Shown piece after piece: positions 26,063-33,993 of a DNA stretch of 64,000 nt. How positions within the stretch are numbered: position 1 is the stretch's first letter; each line of letters begins with the position of its first letter. A program made the position numbers and the translations under genes. The DNA comes from Sphingosinicella terrae. GTDB taxonomy: Bacteria > Pseudomonadota > Alphaproteobacteria > Sphingomonadales > Sphingomonadaceae. The stretch lies in the NCBI RefSeq assembly GCF_003347635.1, contig NZ_QDFY01000001.1, forward strand, positions 62,001-126,000, in the 5' to 3' direction. The notes beneath the pieces are model-generated. The model was not told the origin of the DNA. It made no database searches and was given only the letters and a program-made list of their open reading frames with translations.

Positions 26063-26938
26063 ATGAAGATCTGCGTGATCGGGACGGGACGAATGGGATC
26101 GGCGCTGGCATCGGTACTGCTGAAGCAGCGACACGACGTGGCCGTCTGGAATCGAACGGCGTCTCGTTGCCTGCCGCTGGTGCAACAGGGTGCTGTCGCC
26201 CTTCCGTCCGTCGCCGACACGCTGGCGACAAGCGATGTCGTGATCGTCAACGTCATCGACTATCGCGTGTCGGACGAACTGTTGCATGCGCCCGAGGCGG
26301 CCGACGCGCTCGCCGGAAAGACGGTCGTCCAGCTGACGTCGGGGTCGCCCGCACAGGCGCGGGAAGCCCACGCATGGTCGGCTGAGCGGGGCATCGGCTA
26401 CCTCGACGGCGCGATCATGTCGACGCCCAATTTCATTGGCACCGATGCGGCCAGCCTCCTTTATTCGGGACCCAAAAGCGCCTTCGATGCGGCGCATCCG
26501 GCTGTCATCGACTTTGGCATCGCGACGCATGTCGGCACCGACCCCGGGCTCGCTTGCGCGCTCGATGTCGCCCTCCTCGCGCAAATGTGGGGCAAGCTGT
26601 TCGGTACGCTCCAGGCGATCGCGGTGTGCGGGGCCGAGGGTGTCGACCTCGACACGTTCTCGCGCCACATCCCTCGATTTGCCCCGACGGTCAAAGGGGC
26701 AACCGACGATCTGATCGCACGGGCACGTGATGACCGGTTGGCGGGTGACGAGCAGACGCTCGCGTCGATCGGTGCTCATCATGCTGCCTTTCACCACCTG
26801 CTGGAGATCGTGCGCGAGAAGCGGCTCGACGCCGGAGTTGCGGATGCTTTCGACCGGCTGTTCCGCCGCGCAATCGATCGCGGGCATCTCGATGACGATT
26901 TCGCAGCGTTGGTGCCGCTGCTGGCGAGGCGAGCGTGA
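26063..26938 (+). CDS. NAD(P)-dependent oxidoreductase, 6PGDH-like / imine reductase group
   Basis: A 291-residue oxidoreductase with an N-terminal Rossmann domain (KICVIGTGRMGSALASVLLK, motif GxGxxG) followed by VAVWNRTASR, in which Arg after Asn points to NADP(H). The substrate-binding region GYLDGAIMSTPNFIGTDAAS and the C-terminal all-helical domain (LDVALLAQMWGKLFGTLQAI) match beta-hydroxyacid dehydrogenase and imine reductase relatives. In imine reductases the usual catalytic Lys of the family is replaced, and no clear Lys is seen after helix 7 here. The ATG has AAGGACGAGG upstream. The GFA gene overlaps its end by GTGA. Confidence 0.85.
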   Translation: MKICVIGTGRMGSALASVLLKQRHDVAVWNRTASRCLPLVQQGAVALPSVADTLATSDVVIVNVIDYRVSDELLHAPEAADALAGKTVVQLTSGSPAQAREAHAWSAERGIGYLDGAIMSTPNFIGTDAASLLYSGPKSAFDAAHPAVIDFGIATHVGTDPGLACALDVALLAQMWGKLFGTLQAIAVCGAEGVDLDTFSRHIPRFAPTVKGATDDLIARARDDRLAGDEQTLASIGAHHAAFHHLLEIVREKRLDAGVADAFDRLFRRAIDRGHLDDDFAALVPLLARRA

Positions 26939-27342
26939 GCGAAGTGTCGGTCGATCGCGTCGCCCGCTGTTCCTGCGGCGCCCTTCGCACGCGGCTGCGC
27001 GGCGCGCCGCGACGCGTTTATGGCTGCGCCTGCACGGAATGCCAGCGTTCAACGGGAACCGTCTTTGCGTATCGCATGGTCTACCTCGACGAGGCCGTGC
27101 AGGCGATCGAGGGCGAAGCGAGGCGTTGGCGGCGCATTGGCGATGCCGGTCGGTGGGTCGAGCAGCATTTTTGTCCAACTTGTGGAGGCCTGCTCTACAT
27201 GACCGCAGAAGCTATGCCGGGCGCGATAGCTGTGTCGGCTGGGTGCTTCGTGGATCGTGAACGGCCGCCGCCGGCGGCTGTTCATAATCTGCACGGCGCC
27301 CCGCCTTGGCTCTTGCTCAGCGATTTCGTGCCGCCAGCGTAA
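26935..27342 (+). CDS. GFA family protein (glutathione-dependent formaldehyde-activating fold)
   Basis: A 135-residue Mss4-like zinc protein. Zinc ligands are visible in ARCSCGALRTRL, GCACTECQRSTG and FCPTCGGLLYM, the normal GFA spacing. Members were proposed to speed S-hydroxymethylglutathione formation; that role is not general for the family. The GTG start overlaps the oxidoreductase stop by four bases. Together with the HxlR regulator and the nearby GST this suggests an aldehyde or electrophile response, which is inference. It ends in a strong hairpin shared with the convergent L,D-transpeptidase gene. Confidence 0.87.
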   Translation: MSEVSVDRVARCSCGALRTRLRGAPRRVYGCACTECQRSTGTVFAYRMVYLDEAVQAIEGEARRWRRIGDAGRWVEQHFCPTCGGLLYMTAEAMPGAIAVSAGCFVDRERPPPAAVHNLHGAPPWLLLSDFVPPA

Positions 27343-27412
27343 CGAGGGCCGGTGCCTGGAGTAGGGTGTCACCGTTCGCGTCAAGACCAGGCCCACCGCC
27401 GGAAAAAGAAGA

Positions 27413-27439
27413 GGGCGCGGCTTCATCGAAGCCGCGCCC
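27413..27439. terminator. Convergent terminator hairpin
   Basis: GGGCGCGGCTTC pairs perfectly with GAAGCCGCGCCC around the loop ATC. On the minus strand it is followed by TCTTCTTTTTCC, so it mainly ends the L,D-transpeptidase transcript; it lies 70 bases after the GFA stop on plus. Confidence 0.85.
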
Positions 27440-27454
27440 TTCAGGTGGGGACCG

Positions 27455-28294
27455 TTATTGTTCAGCGCGTGCCGGCAAGACCCATGGCGAGGCCGCCGAC
27501 GCGATCGGCATCGTCGCCGCCGGGGCCGTCGGCGCCACCGGCTCGCCGCGGGCCAGAGCGAGTGCGGTGTCCGCTCTCGCCTCGTCGCCGATGATGTGGA
27601 CGGTAGCGCCGACCCGGGTCGCTCCGAACAGGTGCCGCGAGAAAGCGAGCGGCAGCCGGACGCAGCCGTGCGAGGCGGGGGTACCCGGGATATGGCCGGC
27701 GTGGAGCGCGATGCCGTCCCAGGTCAGCCGCTGCATGAACGGCATCGGCGCGTTGTTGTAGAGGTTCGAATAATGCTCGCGGCGCTTCTCGAGGATCGGG
27801 AAGCTGCCGGTCGGGGTGGTGTGGCCGCGCCGCCCGGTCGAGACGGTGGTCACGCCGATCAGCGTGCCGCCGCGATAGACGTAGGCGATCTGCTGCGGAA
27901 TGCTGACCACGACCTCGACCTCGCCCTCCATCGAGAGCTCGGGCCGCCAGACGAATTCGCCCGGATCGAGATCCTCTCCGGGTTCGCCCGCCCACAGCGC
28001 CGCCGGACGGGCCGGCTCGGTGGCGGCGGGCGCAAGGTCGTAGCCGTTCGACGGCAGGCCGTGGACGATCGGCGCGGACCAGAGGGCGGCCGGCTGCGCG
28101 GTCGCGGCCGTGGTCGGCGCCATCGTCGGCATTGCCGCGGGCATGGCCGCACGAGCGGCGAACGGCACCGCGACCGGAGCCGGGGCCTGGAACGGAGCGG
28201 GCGCCGTCGGCGCCGCCTGCGGGGCCGTTGCGGCTTGGGCCGGCTGCGGCAGCGTCTCGAGCATCAGCGTCATCAAGGCGAAGGCGAAATTCAT
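27455..28294 (-). CDS. L,D-transpeptidase (YkuD domain), exported
   Basis: A 279-residue cell-wall enzyme. An N-terminal hydrophobic segment (FAFALMTLMLETLPQPAQA) serves as signal, followed by an Ala/Pro-rich linker to residue 75. The YkuD domain covers about 123-248 with VVVSIPQQIAYVYRGGTLIG at its start and the catalytic motif His 198 to SHGCVRL with nucleophile Cys 211. Such enzymes form 3-3 peptidoglycan cross-links or attach proteins to the wall. The start ATG has GGGAGACAAGAG upstream. It stands alone on the minus strand. Confidence 0.92.
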   Translation of the reverse strand: MNFAFALMTLMLETLPQPAQAATAPQAAPTAPAPFQAPAPVAVPFAARAAMPAAMPTMAPTTAATAQPAALWSAPIVHGLPSNGYDLAPAATEPARPAALWAGEPGEDLDPGEFVWRPELSMEGEVEVVVSIPQQIAYVYRGGTLIGVTTVSTGRRGHTTPTGSFPILEKRREHYSNLYNNAPMPFMQRLTWDGIALHAGHIPGTPASHGCVRLPLAFSRHLFGATRVGATVHIIGDEARADTALALARGEPVAPTAPAATMPIASAASPWVLPARAEQ

Positions 28295-28712
28295 CTCTTG
28301 TCTCCCGATCGGGGCGCTCGCCGGCCATTCGTTTCGGCCGCGTCGCCTCGTCGGGAGGGCAGCTACCGTTCGGGCGGAGGAAGTGTTGAACTGAGCGTCG
28401 AAGCCCTCACGCCGCTCGGCGAACCTGCGCGCTGTCGACGAATGGGTGCTCTGGAGCGACGAATTGAAGTTGAGGCGACAGATTGAGCGGGATGGACGCG
28501 GCGCGGTCGACCCGGCCGGTCTAGGCGGCGGGCTGATGGGGAGGGACCTTCGCCGCCAAGCGGCTCTCGGCGCCGTGCTTACTCCGCCCGCCCCGCCGGC
28601 CGATATTCAGGTCTGCACTGGCAGGGCGGCCCAGCCAGCGAGCTCACGCTTGGGGGAAGCGTCATCGGTGCCGCCTCGCCATCGGCCGCCCTGAAAAGGT
28701 AGTGCCGCCCTG
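28295..28712. other. Intergenic stretch without a supported gene
   Basis: About 420 bases between the L,D-transpeptidase start and the epimerase stop. I see no conserved frame, RNA gene or strong hairpin. The 5' part should hold the transpeptidase promoter. Open frames here are short and lack family signatures. Confidence 0.4.
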
Positions 28713-29795
28713 CTAGGTCAGCGATTCGGGCGCGGTCACGTTGTTCTTTTCGTACCACTCGACGGGACACCGCTTGAGTGCCGCCACCATTGCCGGAAGG
28801 GTGTCGAGGAGCCGGTGGCGGGGCACCCAGCCGAGCCGCTTCCGAGCCCGCGATACGTCGAGCGCGTAATGATCGTCGGCCAGGCGGATCATGAACGGCT
28901 TGACGAAGGGCGCCTCGCCCTTGTCGATTGCATCGGGGATCAGCGGCTCGAGCTTCTCCTGGACCCAGGCGCCGGCGGCTGCCACAGGCATTGGCAGCCG
29001 CAAGGTCGTCCATTGCTCGCGCCCGTGGATGAGGGCGCCGATCACGTCCTGCAGGCGATCGTAGCCGACGGCGTCCGGCTCTCCGATCAGCAGCGTTTCC
29101 CGGCGCTCGAGATCGTCCCGCCGGTCGACGGCGCGCCGGAAAGCGTCGAGCATGTCCTCCCGGTGCAGCATCGACTGGCCGACGTCGGTCGCGCCGGAAT
29201 AGAAATGGCTCTGGATATCCCGCTCGAAAATCCGAGCGATCTGGTGCGCCAGCGTCGGCACCATCGTCTCTTCGTCATAGACGCCCGCCAGGCGGAGGAT
29301 CAGGAACGGGATGCTTCCGGCTTCCTCGCCGATGGCTGCCTCGGCCTCGGCTTTCGACTGGGGATAGGCCCATCGGGGCCCGATCGGCGACGCCTCGTCG
29401 ATCTGCTGACCCGGCTTGGTCGGGGCATGGACCAGCATCGTGCTCGCATGGATGAACCGCTCCACCTGGAACGGCTGGAGCGCTTGCAACAATGCACGCG
29501 TCCCTTCGACGTTGAGCTTGCTGTAGAGCGGATGCTCTTCGCCGCTGAAATCGAAATAGGCTGCAAGATGGATGACGCTGGCGATGTGATCGCCGAACCG
29601 CTCCCGTACCTGCGCCAGGGCGGCGGTGATCGCCTCGTCGTCGGTGAGGTCGACCTCGATCAGGGGAAAGTCGGTCTCGCCCTGCCGATCCAGGCCGACG
29701 ATCCGGTAGTCGTCGCTGAGAATATCCGCGATCGAGCGGCCGAGATTTCCGGCCGCTCCGGTGATCAGGACGAGGGGGCTCGGTTCGGCCATCAT
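28713..29795 (-). CDS. NAD-dependent epimerase/dehydratase (extended SDR)
   Basis: A 360-residue extended short-chain dehydrogenase. The cofactor motif is LVLITGAAGNLGRSIADIL (GxxGxxG) with LDRQGE and DLTDDEAI after it. The active-site region shows FIHASTMLVHAP and YPQSKAEAE, where Tyr and Lys fit the YxxxK motif. The C-terminal part (VDRRDDLERRETLLIGEPDA, MPVAAAGAWVQEKLEPLIPD) suggests a nucleotide-sugar or steroid-type substrate that cannot be named. Two adjacent ATG codons at 29795 and 29792 are possible starts; neither has a strong ribosome-binding site. It follows a broken SDR gene by only a few bases, so the two once formed an operon. Confidence 0.8.
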   Translation of the reverse strand: MMAEPSPLVLITGAAGNLGRSIADILSDDYRIVGLDRQGETDFPLIEVDLTDDEAITAALAQVRERFGDHIASVIHLAAYFDFSGEEHPLYSKLNVEGTRALLQALQPFQVERFIHASTMLVHAPTKPGQQIDEASPIGPRWAYPQSKAEAEAAIGEEAGSIPFLILRLAGVYDEETMVPTLAHQIARIFERDIQSHFYSGATDVGQSMLHREDMLDAFRRAVDRRDDLERRETLLIGEPDAVGYDRLQDVIGALIHGREQWTTLRLPMPVAAAGAWVQEKLEPLIPDAIDKGEAPFVKPFMIRLADDHYALDVSRARKRLGWVPRHRLLDTLPAMVAALKRCPVEWYEKNNVTAPESLT

Positions 29796-29802
29796 GACAG
29801 GA

Positions 29803-30168
29803 TCAGGCCGCCTGGCGCTCGCCGGCTTCTGACCATTTCGCCGGCTTCTGGTCGCCTTGCGCTTCGGGCGCAGCAGGAAGCTGGTGAGCGCGACGCCGGT
29901 CGCGCCGACCGCGGCTGCCTTGGCGCGAGATGGGAGTCTCGACCGCCCGCCGTACCTCTGCGCGGCTGCCGATATCAGTGGCGACACGGTCGGCGCGGCC
30001 GCCAACGCGGCTTGTCTCTTCGCCGATGCAGCCCGGCCCCAGCTCGTCCCGCGAGACGATCTCCCCGTTGTGGCCGCGCCGCGCCGCCATCCGGGCAGTC
30101 GCCAGACCGATTCCGGACGAGCCGCCGTTGATGACGATGGTTTGCTCGGCAAGTGGCTTCGCTTTCAA
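29803..30168 (-). pseudogene. Decayed short-chain dehydrogenase (SDR), N-terminal Rossmann part only
   Basis: The frame starts at a TTG with AGGAG six bases upstream and reads KAKPLAEQTIVINGGSSGIG then LATARMAARRG, a normal SDR opening with TGxxxGxG-like NGGSSGIG. It continues VSRDELGPGCIGEETSRVGG and IGSRAEVRRAVETPISR, equal to the first 60-75 residues, then loses the family pattern. In the neighbouring frame VGATGVALTSFLLRPKRK looks like the membrane-tail end found on some SDRs. The NNAG, catalytic Ser and YxxxK segments are missing, so about two thirds of the gene has been deleted and the join is frameshifted. It lies directly upstream of the intact epimerase. Confidence 0.6.
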
Positions 30169-30299
30169 CTTTCTCTCCTGCCAGGGACGGGTAGCGCGCG
30201 AGTCCGCACTTCCTGACCAACGGGCGGCCTGTAGTGCCGTTCCCGGCAAACGATACTAGTTTCAAGCATCTATACAGCTGAAGAAGCTGGGCACGACGG

Positions 30300-30470
30300 C
30301 CGGCCTTGGCCGCTAATTCTCTCTGGGATATCCGCGTCGATGCGCATCCTCGTCCGTTCGCCGAGCTCCGCCGGCTCCACGACGTCTTCAGCCGTTCCGT
30401 CATTCCGGAGAGCCGCGGCATGCCCACGCGCGCCGATCCTGCCGGCGTCGACGACGAGGAGGATGCGTGA
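30300..30470 (+). pseudogene. Stranded 3' gene fragment, DUF1028-like C-terminus
   Basis: A frame without a start codon ends at TGA 30468 and reads LWDIRVDAHPRPFAELRRLH followed by DVFSRSVIPESRGMPTRADP. This xLRVDxHPxPxxELRRL pattern resembles the last residues of DUF1028 (Ntn-hydrolase-like) proteins, from memory of that family. The 5' part is absent; upstream sequence belongs to the promoter side of the broken SDR gene. It is convergent with the GH9 gene. The family call is tentative. Confidence 0.3.
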
Positions 30471-30478
30471 GGGCCGGC

Positions 30479-33028
30479 TCAGCGCGGCGTCGCTGAAGCC
30501 GCCCGCCTTTCTTCGAGCAGGTCCATCGCCGCATGGACGAGCGCGACGTAGATCGGTCCCATGTTCACGACATATTCGTTCTGGCCCCAGAAGAAGGGCC
30601 AGGATTCGCTATTCTCGGGGAGGTCGGGCTTGATGATGAGCACGCCCGGAACCACCCCGCCGGCGATGAACGAGAAATCGGCACGGTTGCTGCCATAGGC
30701 GACTTCCTTGGAGACCGTGCCGACCCCGGAGACGAACGAGACGTCGGAGCCGGGATGGGTGCCGTGGAGATAGTCGAGCGCGCGGAACACGGCGCTGCCG
30801 TCGACGACGTCCGGGAACGCCTTGTGCAGCGCATAGTCGATGAGGCCGGTCTGGATGATGGCACCGTTGCCGGCCCAGCCGCCCTCGGTGATCGGCACGC
30901 CATAAGGATTGGCGCGGCGGCTTTCCGCCGCCTGGGCCACATAGTCGCGAGTGGCTGCCTCGAGCGCGGTGCGGAAGCGCGCCGGCATGTTCGGCAGCGC
31001 CCGCACCGCCAGCACGGCATGGGCGGGGAAGCGTTCGGCGAGCGACGGCCACAGCGCCTCGATCCGTTCGGCATAAAGGGTCTCGCCGGTGGTGACGAGC
31101 AGCTCGACCGCGGCGGTGAATTCCTCGGTCTCGAGCGGCCCGCCGGTGGTGTTGCCGTGGCGGAAGGTGAAGGGCTCGCGACCCTGCTCCTCCGCCCAAA
31201 CCCTCCGCGCGATATCCAGCGACCGCCGCGCGAGATCGTCATTGTGGCCGCGCAGCGCCCGGCTCGCTGCCGCCAGGGCCGCGATCGAGCCGTAATTGAG
31301 CGCCGAAGATCGGCTGGTGAAGACCCAGCGATCATCCGGCGTGCCGCTCCGGCCGTCTCGTTCCTCGCCCGGCTGGAGCGAGGCGTCGTAGATCAGTCCG
31401 TCCGTCTTGCTGCCGGCATCGCCGAGATGTGTATATTGAGCGACGTCGGGCTCGACGATGCCGTGGATGGCGAAGCCGATGGCATCGAACTGCGCAACCA
31501 GCTGCAACGTGCCATGCTCGATTTGCTGGACGATGTCGGGGCGGCCGTCGGGGACGTGCAGCTCGACCCGCCGCCGCGTCTGGTCGATCCAGGTCGTATC
31601 GCGCTCGGGGCGATGCCGCTCCCAGATGTCGACCAGGCTTCGCACCACCGCATATTGGGTCTGGGTGCGCTGGTCGAAATCCCCGGCGTCGAGCCAGCCG
31701 CCGATCGCGAGGCCGGGAATATGCTCGCCGGGGGCGAACCGCGTGTCGGTGGTGGGGCCTTGGCGATAGAGGTCGATATGCTCGTGATTGAGCGGCGCCT
31801 GGCGGGCATCGTCGCGATGCGGGTCGCCCTGCCAGACGCGATAGGCCTCGTTGACGAACATATGGTCCATCTGGACCGGCAGGAAGACGTCCATGCTCGG
31901 ATGCCAGGCCTCGGCATAGATGTCGGGCGCGATCCGGAAAGCGGCGGTCCTCACGCCGTCATGCTCGAGCACATAGGTGCCGGGCTCGCGCACCGCGCTG
32001 AAGTCGAACAGGCTATAGTCGTAGCGCAGATAGCGGCCCCAGGGCCGCGGTGCGGCGGCGAGGATTTCGGTCTCGCCGCCGTCGGCGCCGATCCGCAGCA
32101 GCCGCGCCTCGCGGGCGGCACCGGCCTGGGGATCGCGCTCGATGACGGCGACCTTGCCTTGCTCGGGCGCATAGCCCAGCTGCGAGTGGCCGATCACGGT
32201 CGGCCGAACCCAATCGGCGACGCTGTTGACGCGCAATGTCCATTCGACGACCCGCCCGGTCCGGCCCGACGGCAGCAGGCTGCGCAGCACGAACCAGCCG
32301 TTCTGCGCTTGGTTGCGGCCGTCATAGAGGTTGATCGGCTCGCCGCTCGACGTGACGGTGATCCGCCGCGCCGGATCCTCGGGCGCCAGCACGATCGTCC
32401 GGCCGGAGGCGAAGGGCAGGGGTTCGGCGCCCGGGCCGACGTCGCGGCCGCTGGACGGCTGCCGCTCCCCGCCCGCCTCCATCGTCGAGGAAGGGTATAA
32501 CGGGAAGGTGCCGCCGCGGCCGTCGGCCATGAAGGTGCGGTGGAAATAGGCGGCGGGGAGGAATTCGAGGTTGAAGCCGGCGCGGCCGGCCAGCGTGTCG
32601 GGCACCGGCCGGTCCAGGATGACCGCGATATTCACCATCTCTCCGTTCCGCTCGGCGCGGATGCGATAGCGGAAATCATGATCGGGATATTCGAGCAGCG
32701 CCTCGATCGCGCCGGTCTCGGCGTCGACCCGCCGCTCGATCATCCGCCCGATCGGGTCCCACTGCCCCGGCGTCGCCGAAAGGCGGACGTCGCCGTTGGT
32801 GGCGGTGCGCCAGTCCTGCTGGACGATCTCGACGCCGCTGATCTTGGCGTCGGCGAAGAGCCCGTCATACCAGTTGCTGAAGACGAGGACGTTGACGCCG
32901 CGGCTCTCGAAATAGCCGGCCTGGTTGAGCGCGATTTCCTGCGCCGCGGCGGGTGCCGCCCAGACCAGCCAGGCGGCGCCCGCCAATGCCCAGGCGCCGG
33001 TCCGCCGCCTCGTCTTCGCTTCCTTCAT
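30479..33028 (-). CDS. Glycoside hydrolase family 9 protein with N-terminal Ig-like domain, exported
   Basis: An 849-residue secreted glycosidase. A signal peptide (ALAGAAWLVWAAPAAAQ) is followed by a beta-rich N-terminal region, an Ig-like CelD-N domain around residues 280-380 (VIGHSQLGYAPEQGKVAVIE to GTYVLEHDGV), and the GH9 (alpha/alpha)6 barrel. The barrel has the DAGD motif at 447-450 (GGWLDAGDFDQRT, catalytic base Asp) and the C-terminal acid Glu 818 in GQNEYVVNMG. GH9 enzymes cut beta-glucans such as cellulose, or act as exo-glucosidases or glucosaminidases. The usual HRPH-type motif near the C-terminus is not evident, so the substrate may differ. ATG 33028 has GGAGAG upstream. A LacI-type operator lies 40 bases before the start. 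Confidence 0.82.
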   Translation of the reverse strand: MKEAKTRRRTGAWALAGAAWLVWAAPAAAQEIALNQAGYFESRGVNVLVFSNWYDGLFADAKISGVEIVQQDWRTATNGDVRLSATPGQWDPIGRMIERRVDAETGAIEALLEYPDHDFRYRIRAERNGEMVNIAVILDRPVPDTLAGRAGFNLEFLPAAYFHRTFMADGRGGTFPLYPSSTMEAGGERQPSSGRDVGPGAEPLPFASGRTIVLAPEDPARRITVTSSGEPINLYDGRNQAQNGWFVLRSLLPSGRTGRVVEWTLRVNSVADWVRPTVIGHSQLGYAPEQGKVAVIERDPQAGAAREARLLRIGADGGETEILAAAPRPWGRYLRYDYSLFDFSAVREPGTYVLEHDGVRTAAFRIAPDIYAEAWHPSMDVFLPVQMDHMFVNEAYRVWQGDPHRDDARQAPLNHEHIDLYRQGPTTDTRFAPGEHIPGLAIGGWLDAGDFDQRTQTQYAVVRSLVDIWERHRPERDTTWIDQTRRRVELHVPDGRPDIVQQIEHGTLQLVAQFDAIGFAIHGIVEPDVAQYTHLGDAGSKTDGLIYDASLQPGEERDGRSGTPDDRWVFTSRSSALNYGSIAALAAASRALRGHNDDLARRSLDIARRVWAEEQGREPFTFRHGNTTGGPLETEEFTAAVELLVTTGETLYAERIEALWPSLAERFPAHAVLAVRALPNMPARFRTALEAATRDYVAQAAESRRANPYGVPITEGGWAGNGAIIQTGLIDYALHKAFPDVVDGSAVFRALDYLHGTHPGSDVSFVSGVGTVSKEVAYGSNRADFSFIAGGVVPGVLIIKPDLPENSESWPFFWGQNEYVVNMGPIYVALVHAAMDLLEERRAASATPR

Positions 33029-33067
33029 CCGTCGCTCTCCCTGTCCGCCGATCGCCGCCGACGCTGA

Positions 33068-33081
33068 TGTGAGCGCTAACA
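33068..33081 (-). promoter_or_regulatory. LacI-family operator
   Basis: TGTTAGCGCTCACA (minus strand) is a near-perfect palindrome around the AGCGCT core typical of LacI/GalR-family operators that control sugar use in sphingomonads, xanthomonads and Caulobacter. It lies 40 bases upstream of the GH9 ATG. The repressor gene is not in the window. Confidence 0.65.
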
Positions 33082-33134
33082 TTCCCTTCACCGGCTGAAA
33101 AGGCAAGCTCGCGAGGCAGGGGCGTTCGGCAGGG

Positions 33135-33344
33135 TTACCGAGTGCGTCGGTGACCGGCCCCAAGGAACGCGATGGCCGCCGCTGCCGCCAGAAGCACGGC
33201 CGCGGCGCCGAAGGTGAAGCCGGACAGATAATCGGCCGGCAGGCCGAAGGCGGTGCCCTCGGACCGCCCGAGCAGCAGGCCTGCCACTATCAGCGCCAGG
33301 GCGGACGCGACGAACCGGGCTGCCGGATTCCTGGATTTGAGCAT
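33135..33344 (-). CDS. Small two-helix membrane protein
   Basis: A 69-residue protein with two hydrophobic helices (FVASALALIVAGLLLG and FTFGAAAVLLAAAAAIAFLG) joined by a short polar loop with GLPADYLSG. No family was recognised. Two starts are possible: ATG 33353, which overlaps the stop of the upstream HTH gene as ATGA, or ATG 33344, which has AGAGG at a better distance and is used here. Either way it is co-transcribed and probably translationally coupled with the HTH protein, a layout like that of regulator-membrane protein pairs such as DUF2975-type modules. Confidence 0.6.
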   Translation of the reverse strand: MLKSRNPAARFVASALALIVAGLLLGRSEGTAFGLPADYLSGFTFGAAAVLLAAAAAIAFLGAGHRRTR

Positions 33345-33349
33345 GATGA

Positions 33350-33919
33350 TCATTCCTCTTCTGAAAGTGCGGGGGCGGCCAGGCGCCGCTTGAAATAGTG
33401 AAACGGGAACCAGCTGGTGACGTGTTGCCATTCCGGGCCGGACCCGCGCGGCGGCGGCGCCGACGAAATGCCGATGAGCCGGGCATGCTCCCATTGCTGC
33501 ATCGTCCGCCGGAAATAGAGGGTGAGCATCCCGATCCCGACCAGCTCTCGGCCGGCGCGGCCCTCGTTCTCGAGGATCCGCATTTCGTTAAAGGCCGTCG
33601 CGCCCAACCGGATCTCGACGTCGGCGCCGTCGCATCCGGAAAATGCGGCGCCCCCGCTGCCGAAGCGCTGCTGCGCGGCCTGCTTGCTGATCCCGAGGAC
33701 GGCGCCGACCTCCGACCAGCTCAATCCGGCGCGGCGGCCGGCGTCGATACAACGCTGGAGCGCCGACCGACCTTCGTCGGCAACGAGGTGCGCGGCCAGG
33801 ATGAGCTCGACGAAATCGTCCTTGCGATCTCCCGCTACGGGCCCCGCCGCCTCCTCGATCGCCTCTAGCGGCAGGGCCGCCGTGCGACGTCGCAGCTCCT
33901 GTTGTTCGGTCGGGTTCAT
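33350..33919 (-). CDS. Helix-turn-helix DNA-binding protein of unknown family
   Basis: A 189-residue protein. The middle contains a convincing helix-turn-helix: AGLSWSEVGAVLGISKQAAQ followed by QRFG, like the sigma-70 region 4 / AsnC-type fold. The N-terminal part is helical (LRRRTAALPLEAIEEAAG); the C-terminal 85 residues (VEIRLGATAFNEMRILENEG, LTLYFRRTMQQWEHARLIG) do not match a known domain and may sense a ligand or a partner. ATG 33919 has GGAG five bases upstream. Three copies of a large palindrome lie within 75 bases upstream, so autoregulation is likely. Confidence 0.6.
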   Translation of the reverse strand: MNPTEQQELRRRTAALPLEAIEEAAGPVAGDRKDDFVELILAAHLVADEGRSALQRCIDAGRRAGLSWSEVGAVLGISKQAAQQRFGSGGAAFSGCDGADVEIRLGATAFNEMRILENEGRAGRELVGIGMLTLYFRRTMQQWEHARLIGISSAPPPRGSGPEWQHVTSWFPFHYFKRRLAAPALSEEE

Positions 33920-33927
33920 CGTTGCTC

Positions 33928-33993
33928 CGTCAAGTTCATGTTGACGATGCGTCAATGCTCTATTGACGGGATTCCGTCAATATCTCGTTGACG
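33928..33993 (-). promoter_or_regulatory. Triple operator array CGTCAA-N7-TTGACG
   Basis: Three 19-base palindromes of the form CGTCAA-N7-TTGACG lie at 33928-33946, 33950-33968 and 33975-33993, with start-to-start spacing of 22 and 25 bases. The array begins nine bases upstream of the HTH gene start. Half sites are identical in all six positions while the spacers differ, which indicates selection on protein binding. Confidence 0.75.

Noticed and set aside
22729-28294. Integrated element bounded by direct repeats of the tRNA-Arg 3' end
   Set aside because: I looked for a second copy of the GGTTCGAATCC...GCGCCA end in the block and found none, and there is no integrase. The block may be acquired but not by a visible tRNA-site element.
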